From positions 2,666,001-2,730,000 of the forward strand of contig NZ_CP075170.1 in the NCBI RefSeq assembly GCF_024399315.1: a DNA stretch of 64,000 nt, written 5' to 3'. Below are positions 7,812 to 16,440 of the stretch, in pieces (positions within the stretch are counted from its first letter, which is position 1; every line of letters begins with the position of its first letter). The position numbers and the translations under genes are program-made. Below the pieces are notes generated by a model. It saw only the letters and a list, made by a program, of their open reading frames with translations, had not been told where the DNA came from and searched no databases. This DNA is from Chryseobacterium sp. MA9. Its GTDB lineage: Bacteria; Bacteroidota; Bacteroidia; Flavobacteriales; Weeksellaceae.

Positions 7812-10800
7812 TTATTGTTTAATTACTTTTTTCGTAATTTTTGTGTTATCATCCAGTACAATGTTGAACAGATAAGTTCCTCTTACCAGTTCCGAAACAT
7901 CAATTTTACCGGAATGGGTATCCACATTTACGGTTTTAATCAGTTTTCCTGAAAGATCATAGATCGTTACAGCTGCTTTAGAATGTCTGCCTAATGCTAC
8001 ATTCACAAAATCTTTCGCAGGATTCGGAGTGATATTCACTTCTGAGTTCATCTTAACATCCGCAGTTCCTAATGTTGTTCCTGTTTTCACAAAATATCCG
8101 CCAAAACCTGTTGTCTGGAAACTCACTTCCCAGTATTGGTAGGTGTCATTCCAGATAATATCTGCAATATCAGGTGTAATAACTGTAGCAGCTCCCCCAA
8201 AAGAAGCTACTGTACCTGTAGTACTTGTTCCTGTATATTTTTCAATAAGAAGATTCGCTTTGTTAGCAACATCAGTAGGTGAAGTAGGAAGTTTGACACC
8301 ATTGGTCAGATTATAAGCATCAAAATCACTCTGTTTAAAGTATAGAGTTACTTTTCCAGTTGCAGCAGCTGCATTCGTGTCCGGATTTATTTCATATCTT
8401 CTTGCAACATAGTTAGGCTGTGCATTATCCACCCATACCTTTGAGGTTGTATTTCCTGTTACGGTACTCGCAGTTTCTTTTTCAACTCTGGAAATAAGCT
8501 GGCAGGCATTGGTAAAATAGTTATATCCATTAGCTACTGCGTTTGCTTTGGTTTGATTGGATGTTGCTAAATTTTTCACTTCGGCAACATTTTCATAAAC
8601 CACAGCTCTCATTTTAAGATCGAATGTTCTTGAAGTCCACGTGGTACCGTCTGTAGAAGTCTTAGATCTGTTATTCACTACTGCATTCTCAGCTTTCATG
8701 GCAATTCTTCCACCTAACCCATTTACGACAATATAAAATTCTTTTCCGGTTACCATTTGTACATTCAAATCGGAAAGGTTCACATAATTCCAGGTAAATC
8801 TTTGAGAATTATTAAGCCATGAAGTAATGGTTTTAGTGGCGATAATATCTCCTGGATTTCCACTGGCATTCACTTTTCTGATTTGAATATCAACTGGAAT
8901 ATCTGAAGGGAGTGAAGTGCCTGTTAAAAATGAAAAGCCTCCCAGTTTCCCTGTTAATGTTGGTGTATACCTTACTGCCAGCGCAATATTATCAAAGTAA
9001 TAATTAGATTCTGTATTAGCAATAATATAAGGTTCATCATACCCAACAGTCTCAAAATTAGATTTCACACATCCTAATTCATCAGTAACAGCTTTATAAA
9101 TGTCTAGTTTACCATAGCCCCACCTCATATTGGGAACGGTTCCTGTTGCCCCATCCATTCTAGCATTTGCCGTAAGACGTGTTTTCACCTGTGCTGCGGT
9201 TAATGAAGGATTAGCCTGAAGCAATAATCCAACAGCTCCTGCTACTCCTGGTGAAGACATACTTGTTCCCTGGTTTTTCACATAATAATTGGTTCCTGCA
9301 ATAATATCTGTTGCAGACGGAACCGAATTACTGGATCTTGATGAAATAACATTCTGACCTGAACCAGCAATATCAGGTTTTTGGACACCATCTACTCTTG
9401 GTCCCTGTGAACTAAATGAAGAAATGGATTCCTGTGGAGTAAGTGTAAAATAACCGCTTGTTCCACTATACCAACTGGCTCTTCCCATGTATGAAGCTAC
9501 TGTAATTGCATTGGAAGCATTCCCCGGAGATCCTACAATATATTCATTATCTCCGTTTTGCAACGTGGTTTGCACTCCCTGGCTATACAACCAGCCATGT
9601 GTGGTTATCTGCTGTGCTCCGTTATTGGTAATTTCTAATGTATAATTTCCCTGAACATCAGTAGTTCCTGAAGTTCTGGTTACAACTAATTGTACATATC
9701 TTTTATTGTTATCATTTCCCCAATAATTATACATAGTTGCTGTAAGGCCTCCTCCCAATATAGTGTGAGCCGTAGTCGTACTTATATTCTGTGTATATTG
9801 CTGTCCATCGGGAGTAGTCAGTTTTGCTGTAACAGCAGTATTATCATTGGCATACATAATGAATGAAAATACTGAAGCTGCAGAGGTATTGCTTGCTACT
9901 GTAAAGCTGTATGTCTGTGCAGCACCCGCTGCAATATCCACTTTTCTGTGAAGGTTAGCTCCGTAATCATTTCCAGCAGAAATAACCACGACTCTACCAG
10001 GTCCTGACGCTGTAAAATTATTAACTGCTACTTCATGACTGGATGTTCCGTCATGGGCAGTTCCCTGACCGCCAATACTCATATTGACAACAATAGGCTT
10101 ATTAAGTGCTGTAGCTACATTTTTGAAATAGGTTAAGGCATTAATGGTATTTGTTGTAGGAAAAGAGCCATTCCCTCCTTTTACAAATACGATATCTGCA
10201 TCGGATGAAAATCCTTTGTGTCTCTTATCTGTAAATGCTGCACCATTTCCGGCAGCAGTACCTGAAACATGGGTTCCATGTCCGTTGGTATCATTTTCAC
10301 GAACGAAGCCTGTAGGTGTTCCATCCAGTTCATCTTCAATCTGTGCTCTTGTATATTCCACACCTGTTGAAAACCCTGTAGGCGTTGTCTCTCCAAATTG
10401 TGCCGTTAATGTCTGATCCCAGATGGAAACTATTCTGCTTTTTGTCTGATCATCAGCTTTTCTGAAGTCCGGGTGTTTCCAGTCTATTCCACTGTCATAA
10501 ATTCCAACCAAAACACCTGTGCCGTTATAAGAAGTATTATTGAAAGCTCCATCCTGCAAAAGACTTGCTCCGGACTGAGCTCTGCTTACATCATTATGAA
10601 GCTCATCAAATTCCGGTCCCATTACAGACGTTACATAAGGCAGCTGCACAAGTCTTTCAATATCTTCAATGGTAACTAAAGCTGTGGAAAAAGATGGCAG
10701 CTGGCTCTGAATAATGAAACCTTCTGCTTTCAGTTTTTCCGGTTCTTTGGTATAAATAACACATGAATACATTGTTTGTGCTCCTTTTGAAGTCACTACC

Positions 10801-11030
10801 AAATGTTGATCAAGTTTCATATCCGGGCGTTCCAGTTCTTTCACTGCTCTTCCATTGGCTATATTCTCTTTATTTTTCAATAAAACATCAAATCGGGAGT
10901 CCAGTTTCTGTACCTGCCCATAAAAAGCATAAGAATACAATCCTAAAAAGGCTGCTGCTGCATTTCTTAGAAGCTTCGTTCCTCCATGTGAAATGCTTAC
11001 TTTTGTAAAAAATAATTTTTTAATATCCAT
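7812..11030 (-). CDS. Secreted subtilisin-like S8 serine protease with T9SS sorting domain
   Basis: A 1072-aa exported protease. After a signal-like segment (about residues 20-38) and a propeptide region, the S8 domain carries the catalytic triad: Asp179 (GIYDSGIDW), His251 (GHGTHVSG) and Ser590 (GTSMSSPG). The long gap between His and Ser holds an inserted beta-rich domain (about 360-475), as in large subtilases. A C-terminal beta region is followed by a type A T9SS sorting domain (about 1000-1072: NPAKDFVNV, YDLSGK, GTYLFNI, ending KKVIKQ), so it should cross the outer membrane by the gliding-linked system. The next gene to the right is divergent. Confidence 0.95.
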   Translation of the reverse strand: MDIKKLFFTKVSISHGGTKLLRNAAAAFLGLYSYAFYGQVQKLDSRFDVLLKNKENIANGRAVKELERPDMKLDQHLVVTSKGAQTMYSCVIYTKEPEKLKAEGFIIQSQLPSFSTALVTIEDIERLVQLPYVTSVMGPEFDELHNDVSRAQSGASLLQDGAFNNTSYNGTGVLVGIYDSGIDWKHPDFRKADDQTKSRIVSIWDQTLTAQFGETTPTGFSTGVEYTRAQIEDELDGTPTGFVRENDTNGHGTHVSGTAAGNGAAFTDKRHKGFSSDADIVFVKGGNGSFPTTNTINALTYFKNVATALNKPIVVNMSIGGQGTAHDGTSSHEVAVNNFTASGPGRVVVISAGNDYGANLHRKVDIAAGAAQTYSFTVASNTSAASVFSFIMYANDNTAVTAKLTTPDGQQYTQNISTTTAHTILGGGLTATMYNYWGNDNNKRYVQLVVTRTSGTTDVQGNYTLEITNNGAQQITTHGWLYSQGVQTTLQNGDNEYIVGSPGNASNAITVASYMGRASWYSGTSGYFTLTPQESISSFSSQGPRVDGVQKPDIAGSGQNVISSRSSNSVPSATDIIAGTNYYVKNQGTSMSSPGVAGAVGLLLQANPSLTAAQVKTRLTANARMDGATGTVPNMRWGYGKLDIYKAVTDELGCVKSNFETVGYDEPYIIANTESNYYFDNIALAVRYTPTLTGKLGGFSFLTGTSLPSDIPVDIQIRKVNASGNPGDIIATKTITSWLNNSQRFTWNYVNLSDLNVQMVTGKEFYIVVNGLGGRIAMKAENAVVNNRSKTSTDGTTWTSRTFDLKMRAVVYENVAEVKNLATSNQTKANAVANGYNYFTNACQLISRVEKETASTVTGNTTSKVWVDNAQPNYVARRYEINPDTNAAAATGKVTLYFKQSDFDAYNLTNGVKLPTSPTDVANKANLLIEKYTGTSTTGTVASFGGAATVITPDIADIIWNDTYQYWEVSFQTTGFGGYFVKTGTTLGTADVKMNSEVNITPNPAKDFVNVALGRHSKAAVTIYDLSGKLIKTVNVDTHSGKIDVSELVRGTYLFNIVLDDNTKITKKVIKQ

Positions 11031-11181
11031 ATTTCATTTTTAAGCAATACAATTATACAATTTTTATTTAAATCAAAAATAAGATCAACAATTAATAAAT
11101 AATAAGCGTAAAAATTAAATCAAATAATAAAATTAATAACATTTTAACAAAATATTTAAAATATAAAATTTTTTAACCAAA

Positions 11182-11760
11182 ATGCAGGATTTTCTTTTTT
11201 ATTTAAACCTTGGATGGGAACATATTATTTCTTTGGATGCATTAGATCATCAGTTATTTGTTTTGGCTTTGATTGCTGTTTATTCTTACAGTGACTGGAA
11301 AAAAATACTGATCCTTGTAACCGCATTCACGATTGGACATTCCATTACATTAGCTTTAAGTATTCTCGACATCTTCAGAGTTCCGTCTGACTGGGTTGAG
11401 TTTTTAATTCCCCTTACAATTGTTCTGACATCATTGGATAATATCATTATGAAAAATCAAAAGCAAACCTTGATGCGGGCCAATTACTATCTTGCTCTGA
11501 TCTTTGGGCTGGTACATGGGATGGGATTCGCCAACACAGCAAGAGTAATGATTGCGAAAAGTCAAAGTATTGCTTTACCTCTGCTGGGATTCAATATTGG
11601 TTTGGAGCTTGGACAGATTGTAATTGTTGCTGCAATCTTAATCATCCTGTTTATTTCACTCAATCTTTTCAAAGTGAATAAAAAAGACTGGATACTCTTT
11701 GTTTCTTCCGGGGTATTTGCTTTATCTTTAAAAATGACTTTGGAAAGAATTCCTTTTTAA
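11182..11760 (+). CDS. HupE/UreJ-like membrane protein
   Basis: A 192-aa integral membrane protein with about six hydrophobic segments. It shows the HupE/UreJ_2 signatures: the early G-x-EHIISLDALDHQLFVLAL segment, IGHSITLAL, and VHGMGFAN. HupE and UreJ relatives are linked with nickel or cobalt uptake or with metalloenzyme maturation, but many Bacteroidetes copies stand alone as here, next to a metallopeptidase. No hydrogenase or urease gene is present, so the transported ion, if any, is unknown. Confidence 0.82.
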   Translation: MQDFLFYLNLGWEHIISLDALDHQLFVLALIAVYSYSDWKKILILVTAFTIGHSITLALSILDIFRVPSDWVEFLIPLTIVLTSLDNIIMKNQKQTLMRANYYLALIFGLVHGMGFANTARVMIAKSQSIALPLLGFNIGLELGQIVIVAAILIILFISLNLFKVNKKDWILFVSSGVFALSLKMTLERIPF

Positions 11761-11796
11761 AAGTTAAATATTTTCATTATTTCAAGAGCTTATTAC

Positions 11797-11804
11797 TATC
11801 TTTG
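11797..11804 (+). promoter_or_regulatory. Candidate -7 box upstream of the M1 peptidase
   Basis: TATCTTTG matches TAnnTTTG and lies 23 nt before the ATG. I see no convincing TTG partner at the usual distance. Confidence 0.35.
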
Positions 11805-11827
11805 ATCATTAATAAATCATTTCGGTT

Positions 11828-14215
11828 ATGAAACTAAAAGTTGTCATACTTTCACTTTCTGTATTTGCATATACAGGTTTCACCGCACAAAATATTCAGA
11901 ATAACCCAGGCAGCAACCATGGCAATAAGTTTGAGCAGCTGGGAACAATTCTACCAACACCCAACATTTACAGAACGGCTTCAGGAGCTCCGGGACACGG
12001 ATACTGGCAAAACAGAGCCGACTATAACATTACCGCGTATCTGGATGAGGACAAAAGAAATCTGAAAGGTTCAGAAACGGTTACTTACTACAACAATTCT
12101 CCGGATGATCTGGATTATATCTGGCTGCAGCTTGATGAAAATGAACATTCAAGCATCAGAAATGCCGGATATGATACTTCATCTGTTCTTCGTCCTTCAA
12201 CGACCGACCAGCAGCTTAAGGCAACGGAACTTCCTGTAAAAGATAATGGCTATGGCGTAAGTCTTGAGAAAGTAACAGATGCTTCAGGTAATGCTTTGAA
12301 GTATACCATCAACAAAACCATGATGCGTATTGATCTTCCTAAAGTTTTGAAAAAGGGTGAAAAATTCGTTTTCAAAGTAGACTGGAACTACAATATCTCC
12401 AACAGAATGAAGATGGGAGGCCGCGGCGGTTATGAAAATTTCCCTGAAGATGGCAATGATCTCTACACTATGGCACAATGGTATCCAAGAATGTGTGTAT
12501 ACAGTGACTTCCAGGGATGGCAGAACCACCAGTTTACCGGAAGGGGGGAATTCGCTTTGGTTTTTGGAGATTTTAAGGTTTCAATGAATGTTCCTGCCGA
12601 TCATATTGTAGGAGGAACCGGAGAATGTAAGAATTACGATCAGGTATTAACATCTGAGCAGTTATCAAGATACAAAAAAGCTGAAAATGCATCTGAACCT
12701 ATCGAAATCGTCACACTGGATGAAGCTAAAAAAGCTGAAAAAAATCATTCAAAACAAAGAAAAACATGGGTTTTTGAAGCGAAGGATGTTCGTGATTTTG
12801 CATGGACTTCTTCGAGAAAATTTGTCTGGGACGGAATGCGTGTAACAATTCCTGAAAACAATAATAAAGTAATGGCGATGAGTTTTTATCCAAAAGAATC
12901 TTATGGTCTTTACAGAAAGTTTTCTACAAAAGCGATTGCTCATACAATTAAAACCTATTCAGAATTTACAATTCCTTATCCATATCCTGTAGCACAATCT
13001 GTAGAAGCAGCAAATGGAATGGAATATCCTATGATCTGCTTCAATTTCGGAAGAACTGAAAAAGACGGAACCTATTCTGAAGGAACCAAAAACGGAATGC
13101 TTGGAGTGATCATCCACGAGGTAGGACACAACTTCTTTCCAATGATCATCAATTCTGATGAAAGACAATGGGCATGGATGGATGAAGGTCTGAACACGTT
13201 TACAGAATATCTTACAGAAGAAAAATGGGATAATAAGTTCCCTTCCAAAAGAGGACCGGCATGGACCATCGTAGATTATATGAAACTTCCGAAGGATCAG
13301 CTGGAACCTATTATGAGCAACTCTGAAAATATTGTTCAGTATGGCCCGAATGCGTATTCAAAGCCTGCTACAGGACTGAATATTCTTCGTGAAACCATCA
13401 TGGGAAGAGAGCTTTTTGACAAGGCCTTTAAAACCTATGCTAAAAGATGGGCATTCAAACATCCTGAACCTGCAGATTTATTCCGTACAATGGAAGATGC
13501 CAGCGGTGAAGACCTTGACTGGTTCTGGAGAGGATGGTTCTACGGTACAGATCCTGTAGACATTGCGATTGATAAAGTAACAGTAGCTGTTCCAAACCTA
13601 GAGACAGATCCAAAAGCAGCTGCTGAAGTAAAATATCAGGTTGAAAAGCCTTTGGTAAACAGTTTTGAGGATCTTTCAAAAATCAGAAACAGAGAAGACA
13701 AGAATATCAAGTTCTATGTAGATACTGACAAAGCTGCTCAGGATTTCTATTATAAATATGACAGAGGCCAGGAAAAGATAGATAATAATAAAGAATATAC
13801 TATCAAAACGGAGGCAAGTCTTCCTTTAGATGCAAAGGATAAAGAGAAATTCAAAAATATTACCGGTTATCAGATCGATTTTGTAAACAAAGGCGGATTG
13901 GTAATGCCTATTATCCTTGAATTTACTTTTGAAGACGGATCAAAAGTATATGACAAATCTGCTGCACAGATCTGGAGACTGAATGAACAAAAAGTTTCCA
14001 AGACCTATTATTTTGATAAGAAAGTAAAATCTATTCAGCTTGATCCCATGAGAGAAACTGCTGATATTGATACAAACAATAATTTCTGGAGCAGCACCGG
14101 GTCCGGTACTGAAACTTCAAAATTCCAGCTCTTTAAGCAAAAACAGGAAGCAGGTTCTGTAAGAGGAGGCTCAACCGGAAAGGTGAATCCAATGCAGGCC
14201 GCAGGAAAGAGTTAA
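11828..14215 (+). CDS. Secreted M1 family metallopeptidase
   Basis: A 795-aa zinc aminopeptidase of the M1 (gluzincin) family with a signal peptide (residues 1-20). The zinc site is HEVGH (430-434) with the third ligand Glu453 in WMDEG, and GMEYP (397-401) stands in for the GAMEN substrate-binding motif. An N-terminal beta domain (about 60-350) precedes the catalytic domain. The C-terminal 250 residues are lysine- and asparagine-rich beta sequence without a recognisable T9SS signal, so it is probably periplasmic or surface-attached. The following gene lies 56 nt downstream and may be co-transcribed. Confidence 0.93.
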   Translation: MKLKVVILSLSVFAYTGFTAQNIQNNPGSNHGNKFEQLGTILPTPNIYRTASGAPGHGYWQNRADYNITAYLDEDKRNLKGSETVTYYNNSPDDLDYIWLQLDENEHSSIRNAGYDTSSVLRPSTTDQQLKATELPVKDNGYGVSLEKVTDASGNALKYTINKTMMRIDLPKVLKKGEKFVFKVDWNYNISNRMKMGGRGGYENFPEDGNDLYTMAQWYPRMCVYSDFQGWQNHQFTGRGEFALVFGDFKVSMNVPADHIVGGTGECKNYDQVLTSEQLSRYKKAENASEPIEIVTLDEAKKAEKNHSKQRKTWVFEAKDVRDFAWTSSRKFVWDGMRVTIPENNNKVMAMSFYPKESYGLYRKFSTKAIAHTIKTYSEFTIPYPYPVAQSVEAANGMEYPMICFNFGRTEKDGTYSEGTKNGMLGVIIHEVGHNFFPMIINSDERQWAWMDEGLNTFTEYLTEEKWDNKFPSKRGPAWTIVDYMKLPKDQLEPIMSNSENIVQYGPNAYSKPATGLNILRETIMGRELFDKAFKTYAKRWAFKHPEPADLFRTMEDASGEDLDWFWRGWFYGTDPVDIAIDKVTVAVPNLETDPKAAAEVKYQVEKPLVNSFEDLSKIRNREDKNIKFYVDTDKAAQDFYYKYDRGQEKIDNNKEYTIKTEASLPLDAKDKEKFKNITGYQIDFVNKGGLVMPIILEFTFEDGSKVYDKSAAQIWRLNEQKVSKTYYFDKKVKSIQLDPMRETADIDTNNNFWSSTGSGTETSKFQLFKQKQEAGSVRGGSTGKVNPMQAAGKS

Positions 14216-14271
14216 AAACCAAAAGGTTGTAACTTTTAACAAATACAGCACTACTTATTATTAAAAAGATC

Positions 14272-14994
14272 ATGAAAACTATTCTTTTCCTTTTAATACT
14301 AAGCAGTGCTAATTTTTTTTCCCAGAAACTACTTACTCCTGAAAATTCCGGAATCAATTCCAAACTCATTCAGGATGAAACTTCTGAATCAGTATGGTTG
14401 GCTGAAAATGCAGGTACAAAAATAGAAATAGGAACCATCATTACAGAAATCAAAAAACTGAATAAAACCGATCTTCTTATCAGAACAACGGTAAAAATGA
14501 AGCAGGCTCCGGATGCCAAATGGACAGATACTACTCTTGTCAAAACAGCCAATTTCGCACCTATTTATCATTCTTCTTACAACATAAACAGAGATATGGC
14601 TCTCAAATCCGGGAAAGACAAAGTGACCGGATATTATCTTGATAAAAAATCTCAGAAAAAAGATGTTATTGATATCCCCGCAGCCCATTATTTTGACAGC
14701 AGCAGCTATGCCATGCTGATTAGATATCTTCCTTTGAAAGAGCATTACACTGCCGAGATTTCCATTTTCGATTACAATCCAAAATCTGAGAAAAAAGGGA
14801 TGATGAAAGCTTACATTCTGGATACCCAAAAGTCAGAATATAAAGGAAAACCTGTCTGGGCAGTAAAAACAAATGATGATATCAGCAACAAATTAACCAC
14901 AGTAACCTATTATATTGATCCCATCACAAGAAAAATCGTTAAGCAGGATATGGACATGGCAGGGAGAAAAATGTCTTTAGAAACAACTCAATAA
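14272..14994 (+). CDS. Secreted protein of unknown function (DUF3108-like)
   Basis: A 240-aa protein with a signal peptide ending near SQKLL. The body is beta-rich, with a C-terminal pattern (K-x-V-W-AVKTNDD, then TYYIDPITRKIVKQD) like the late strands of DUF3108-type periplasmic lipocalin-fold proteins, where a precursor product is converted and a final strand carries the ITRKIVK-like turn. That assignment rests on pattern only. It follows the M1 peptidase gene at short distance on the same strand. Confidence 0.55.
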   Translation: MKTILFLLILSSANFFSQKLLTPENSGINSKLIQDETSESVWLAENAGTKIEIGTIITEIKKLNKTDLLIRTTVKMKQAPDAKWTDTTLVKTANFAPIYHSSYNINRDMALKSGKDKVTGYYLDKKSQKKDVIDIPAAHYFDSSSYAMLIRYLPLKEHYTAEISIFDYNPKSEKKGMMKAYILDTQKSEYKGKPVWAVKTNDDISNKLTTVTYYIDPITRKIVKQDMDMAGRKMSLETTQ

Positions 14995-15066
14995 ATCACT
15001 GAGAATCAAATACCAACATCTTACTTTCGTCTACAAAAAAATATAACAACCTGACTTAAAAAGTCT

Positions 15067-15074
15067 TATATTTG
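15067..15074 (+). promoter_or_regulatory. -7 box of the first double-glycine peptide gene
   Basis: TATATTTG lies 75 nt before the ATG. The second peptide gene has TATCTTTG at almost the same distance (15463-15470), which supports both. No clear TTG element is visible. Confidence 0.45.
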
Positions 15075-15088
15075 AATTATCATAACAC

Positions 15089-15126
15089 CAAATGTCAAAA
15101 ACCTGATTGACAATAAATGTTCAGGA
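15089..15126 (+). promoter_or_regulatory. Conserved 5' leader, possible H-type pseudoknot and mini-ORF (copy 1)
   Basis: The leader holds four segments in the order GTCAA, CCTGA, TTGAC, TCAGG. The first pairs with the third and the second with the fourth, which is the topology of an H-type pseudoknot or of two exclusive hairpins. A four-codon mini-ORF (ATG to TGA, coding MSKT) overlaps it. The same elements recur in copy 2, where the surrounding bases differ. Confidence 0.4.
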
Positions 15127-15149
15127 TCAAAAAAAACAAAATATTACTT

Positions 15150-15287
15150 ATGAAAAATGCCAAATTACTAAGCAGAGATGCTCAGAAAACCATCAATGGC
15201 GGAATTGCTGCCAGAATTGTATGCTGCGAACGCGACGACAACGGAAAATGTACTTTATGGATCGGACCGGGACAGAACTGCCCATAG
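15150..15287 (+). CDS. Double-glycine leader peptide, bacteriocin-like (copy 1)
   Basis: A 45-aa peptide opening MKNAKLLSRDAQKTINGG, the form of class II bacteriocin or GG-leader precursors cleaved after the double glycine by C39-peptidase ABC exporters. The predicted mature part has four cysteines (CC, one central, one near the end) and ends LWIGPGQNCP. Such peptides are widespread in Chryseobacterium-like genomes, with unknown activity. An in-frame ATG 33 nt upstream could lengthen the leader, but the MKN start matches the usual form. No exporter gene lies in the window. A palindromic terminator follows. Confidence 0.75.
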   Translation: MKNAKLLSRDAQKTINGGIAARIVCCERDDNGKCTLWIGPGQNCP

Positions 15288-15314
15288 TTCAATCATCTGA
15301 TAACAATTTTGAAT

Positions 15315-15336
15315 AAAGCCGGAAGTTTCCGGCTTT
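15315..15336 (+). terminator. Hairpin after the first peptide gene
   Basis: A perfect 10-bp stem (15315-15324 with 15327-15336) around GT. The T-run is poor, so readthrough into the second peptide gene is possible. Confidence 0.6.
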
Positions 15337-15462
15337 CTGTGTTTATATTCTTAATCTGTGTATTGCCTATCATACTTATTGAATAAAAACATTAGCAACT
15401 GATAATCAAAATTTTATTTTAAAAAACAGCAATAAAATATATCCCATAATAAGGAAAAATAG

Positions 15463-15470
15463 TATCTTTG
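15463..15470 (+). promoter_or_regulatory. -7 box of the second double-glycine peptide gene
   Basis: TATCTTTG lies 81 nt before the ATG, matching the position of the box upstream of copy 1. Confidence 0.45.
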
Positions 15471-15487
15471 ATCCACTTCTTTTACAC

Positions 15488-15525
15488 CAAATGTCAAAAT
15501 CCTGATTGACTTTAAATGCTCAGGA
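15488..15525 (+). promoter_or_regulatory. Conserved 5' leader, possible H-type pseudoknot and mini-ORF (copy 2)
   Basis: Same arrangement as copy 1: GTCAA, TCCTGA, TTGAC, TCAGGA in pairing order a-b-a'-b'. The TCCTGA/TCAGGA pair is one base pair longer here. The mini-ORF reads MSKS. Confidence 0.4.
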
Positions 15526-15551
15526 ACGTACAAATCAAAATATTATTAACT

Positions 15552-15686
15552 ATGAAAAACGCTAAATTATTAAGCAGAGATGCTCAGAAATCTATCAATG
15601 GCGGAGCTGCAGGACGTATTTGCTGTGAATACAATTACAAAGGACAATGTATCCTGTGGATCGGACCTGGACAATATTGTCCATAG
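15552..15686 (+). CDS. Double-glycine leader peptide, bacteriocin-like (copy 2)
   Basis: A 44-aa paralogue of the preceding peptide. The leader is nearly identical (MKNAKLLSRDAQKSINGG). The mature part keeps CCE, a central cysteine and the ending LWIGPGQ-x-CP, while the residues between differ. The retained cysteines and C-terminus against a changed middle suggest selection on a folded peptide. The gene pair is a tandem duplication with about 402-bp spacing that includes the leaders. It converges on the LytTR regulator gene, with a shared terminator between. Confidence 0.75.
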   Translation: MKNAKLLSRDAQKSINGGAAGRICCEYNYKGQCILWIGPGQYCP

Positions 15687-15711
15687 TTCAGTCATCAGAT
15701 AACAATTTTTG

Positions 15712-15743
15712 AAAAGCCGGAAAAATTCCGGCTTTTCTTTTTT
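15712..15743. terminator. Bidirectional terminator between peptide gene 2 and the response regulator
   Basis: An 11-bp perfect stem (15712-15722 with 15726-15736) followed by a T-run. The regulator stop codon begins inside the T-run at 15742. Confidence 0.85.
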
Positions 15744-16440
15744 AGCTTAAATGTGCTTTTACATTCTTTTTATAAGTTCGTCCCAGTGGAAGCTCTTCTC
15801 CGTTTTTCAAAAAAACATGCCCGGAATTATAAGAATTGATATGATCTGATAATACAATATAAGACTTATGAATTCTGATGAATCCGAAATGCTGAAATTT
15901 CTCTTCAAAATTTGACATTCTCTCCAAAATCATATACTTTTTCAATGGAGTCATCAGTACGATATATTCACCGAATCCCTGTATCCAAAGAATATCTTTA
16001 AGGAAAACTTTATTCATCACATAATTGGATTTGAACATAATATAGTCTTCCTGCTGATTATTATTAGCAGAACTTTTAAACTGAACAAAATCTCTAGCTT
16101 TATTGACTGCTTTTTTAAAAGTATCAAAATCTACAGGTTTTATAAGATAATGAACAACATCCAGCTCAAAGGCTTTCACCGCGTATTTTGTTTCCAGAGT
16201 AAGAAAAATACATAGCGGTGGATCAGAAAGCTGCTGCAAAAGCTCTACTCCATTAATTCCAGGCATATTGATATCGAAAACAACCAGATCCACTTTGTTT
16301 GCTTTCAGGAAAGCCAGTGCTTCTTCCGGTTTCTGAAATGAAGCCAGCAGTTCAACATCCTCAAGCTGATCACAATATTGTTTTACAAGCTGTAATGCAG
16401 GATATTCATCATCTACATTAACGATAGTCAGGTTAGCCAT
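15742..16440 (-). CDS. LytTR-family response regulator
   Basis: A 232-aa two-component response regulator. The receiver domain (about 1-120) has the acidic pair at Asp10-Asp11, the phosphoacceptor Asp56 in VVFDINMPG and the conserved lysine in IKPVDF. The LytTR DNA-binding domain (about 135-232) shows the RIHKSYIV and LPLGRTYK signatures. The start overlaps the end of the kinase gene by eight bases, indicating translational coupling. Targets are not known; the nearest are the two double-glycine peptide genes converging on it. Confidence 0.95.
   Translation of the reverse strand: MANLTIVNVDDEYPALQLVKQYCDQLEDVELLASFQKPEEALAFLKANKVDLVVFDINMPGINGVELLQQLSDPPLCIFLTLETKYAVKAFELDVVHYLIKPVDFDTFKKAVNKARDFVQFKSSANNNQQEDYIMFKSNYVMNKVFLKDILWIQGFGEYIVLMTPLKKYMILERMSNFEEKFQHFGFIRIHKSYIVLSDHINSYNSGHVFLKNGEELPLGRTYKKNVKAHLS

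Noticed and set aside
10144..10416. Plus-strand open frames inside the S8 protease gene
   Set aside because: They are shadows of the protease frame, which has the full catalytic triad and sorting domain.
15107..15316. 69-codon open frame over the first peptide gene
   Set aside because: It lacks family features. The conserved double-glycine peptide is in another frame and has a paralogue.
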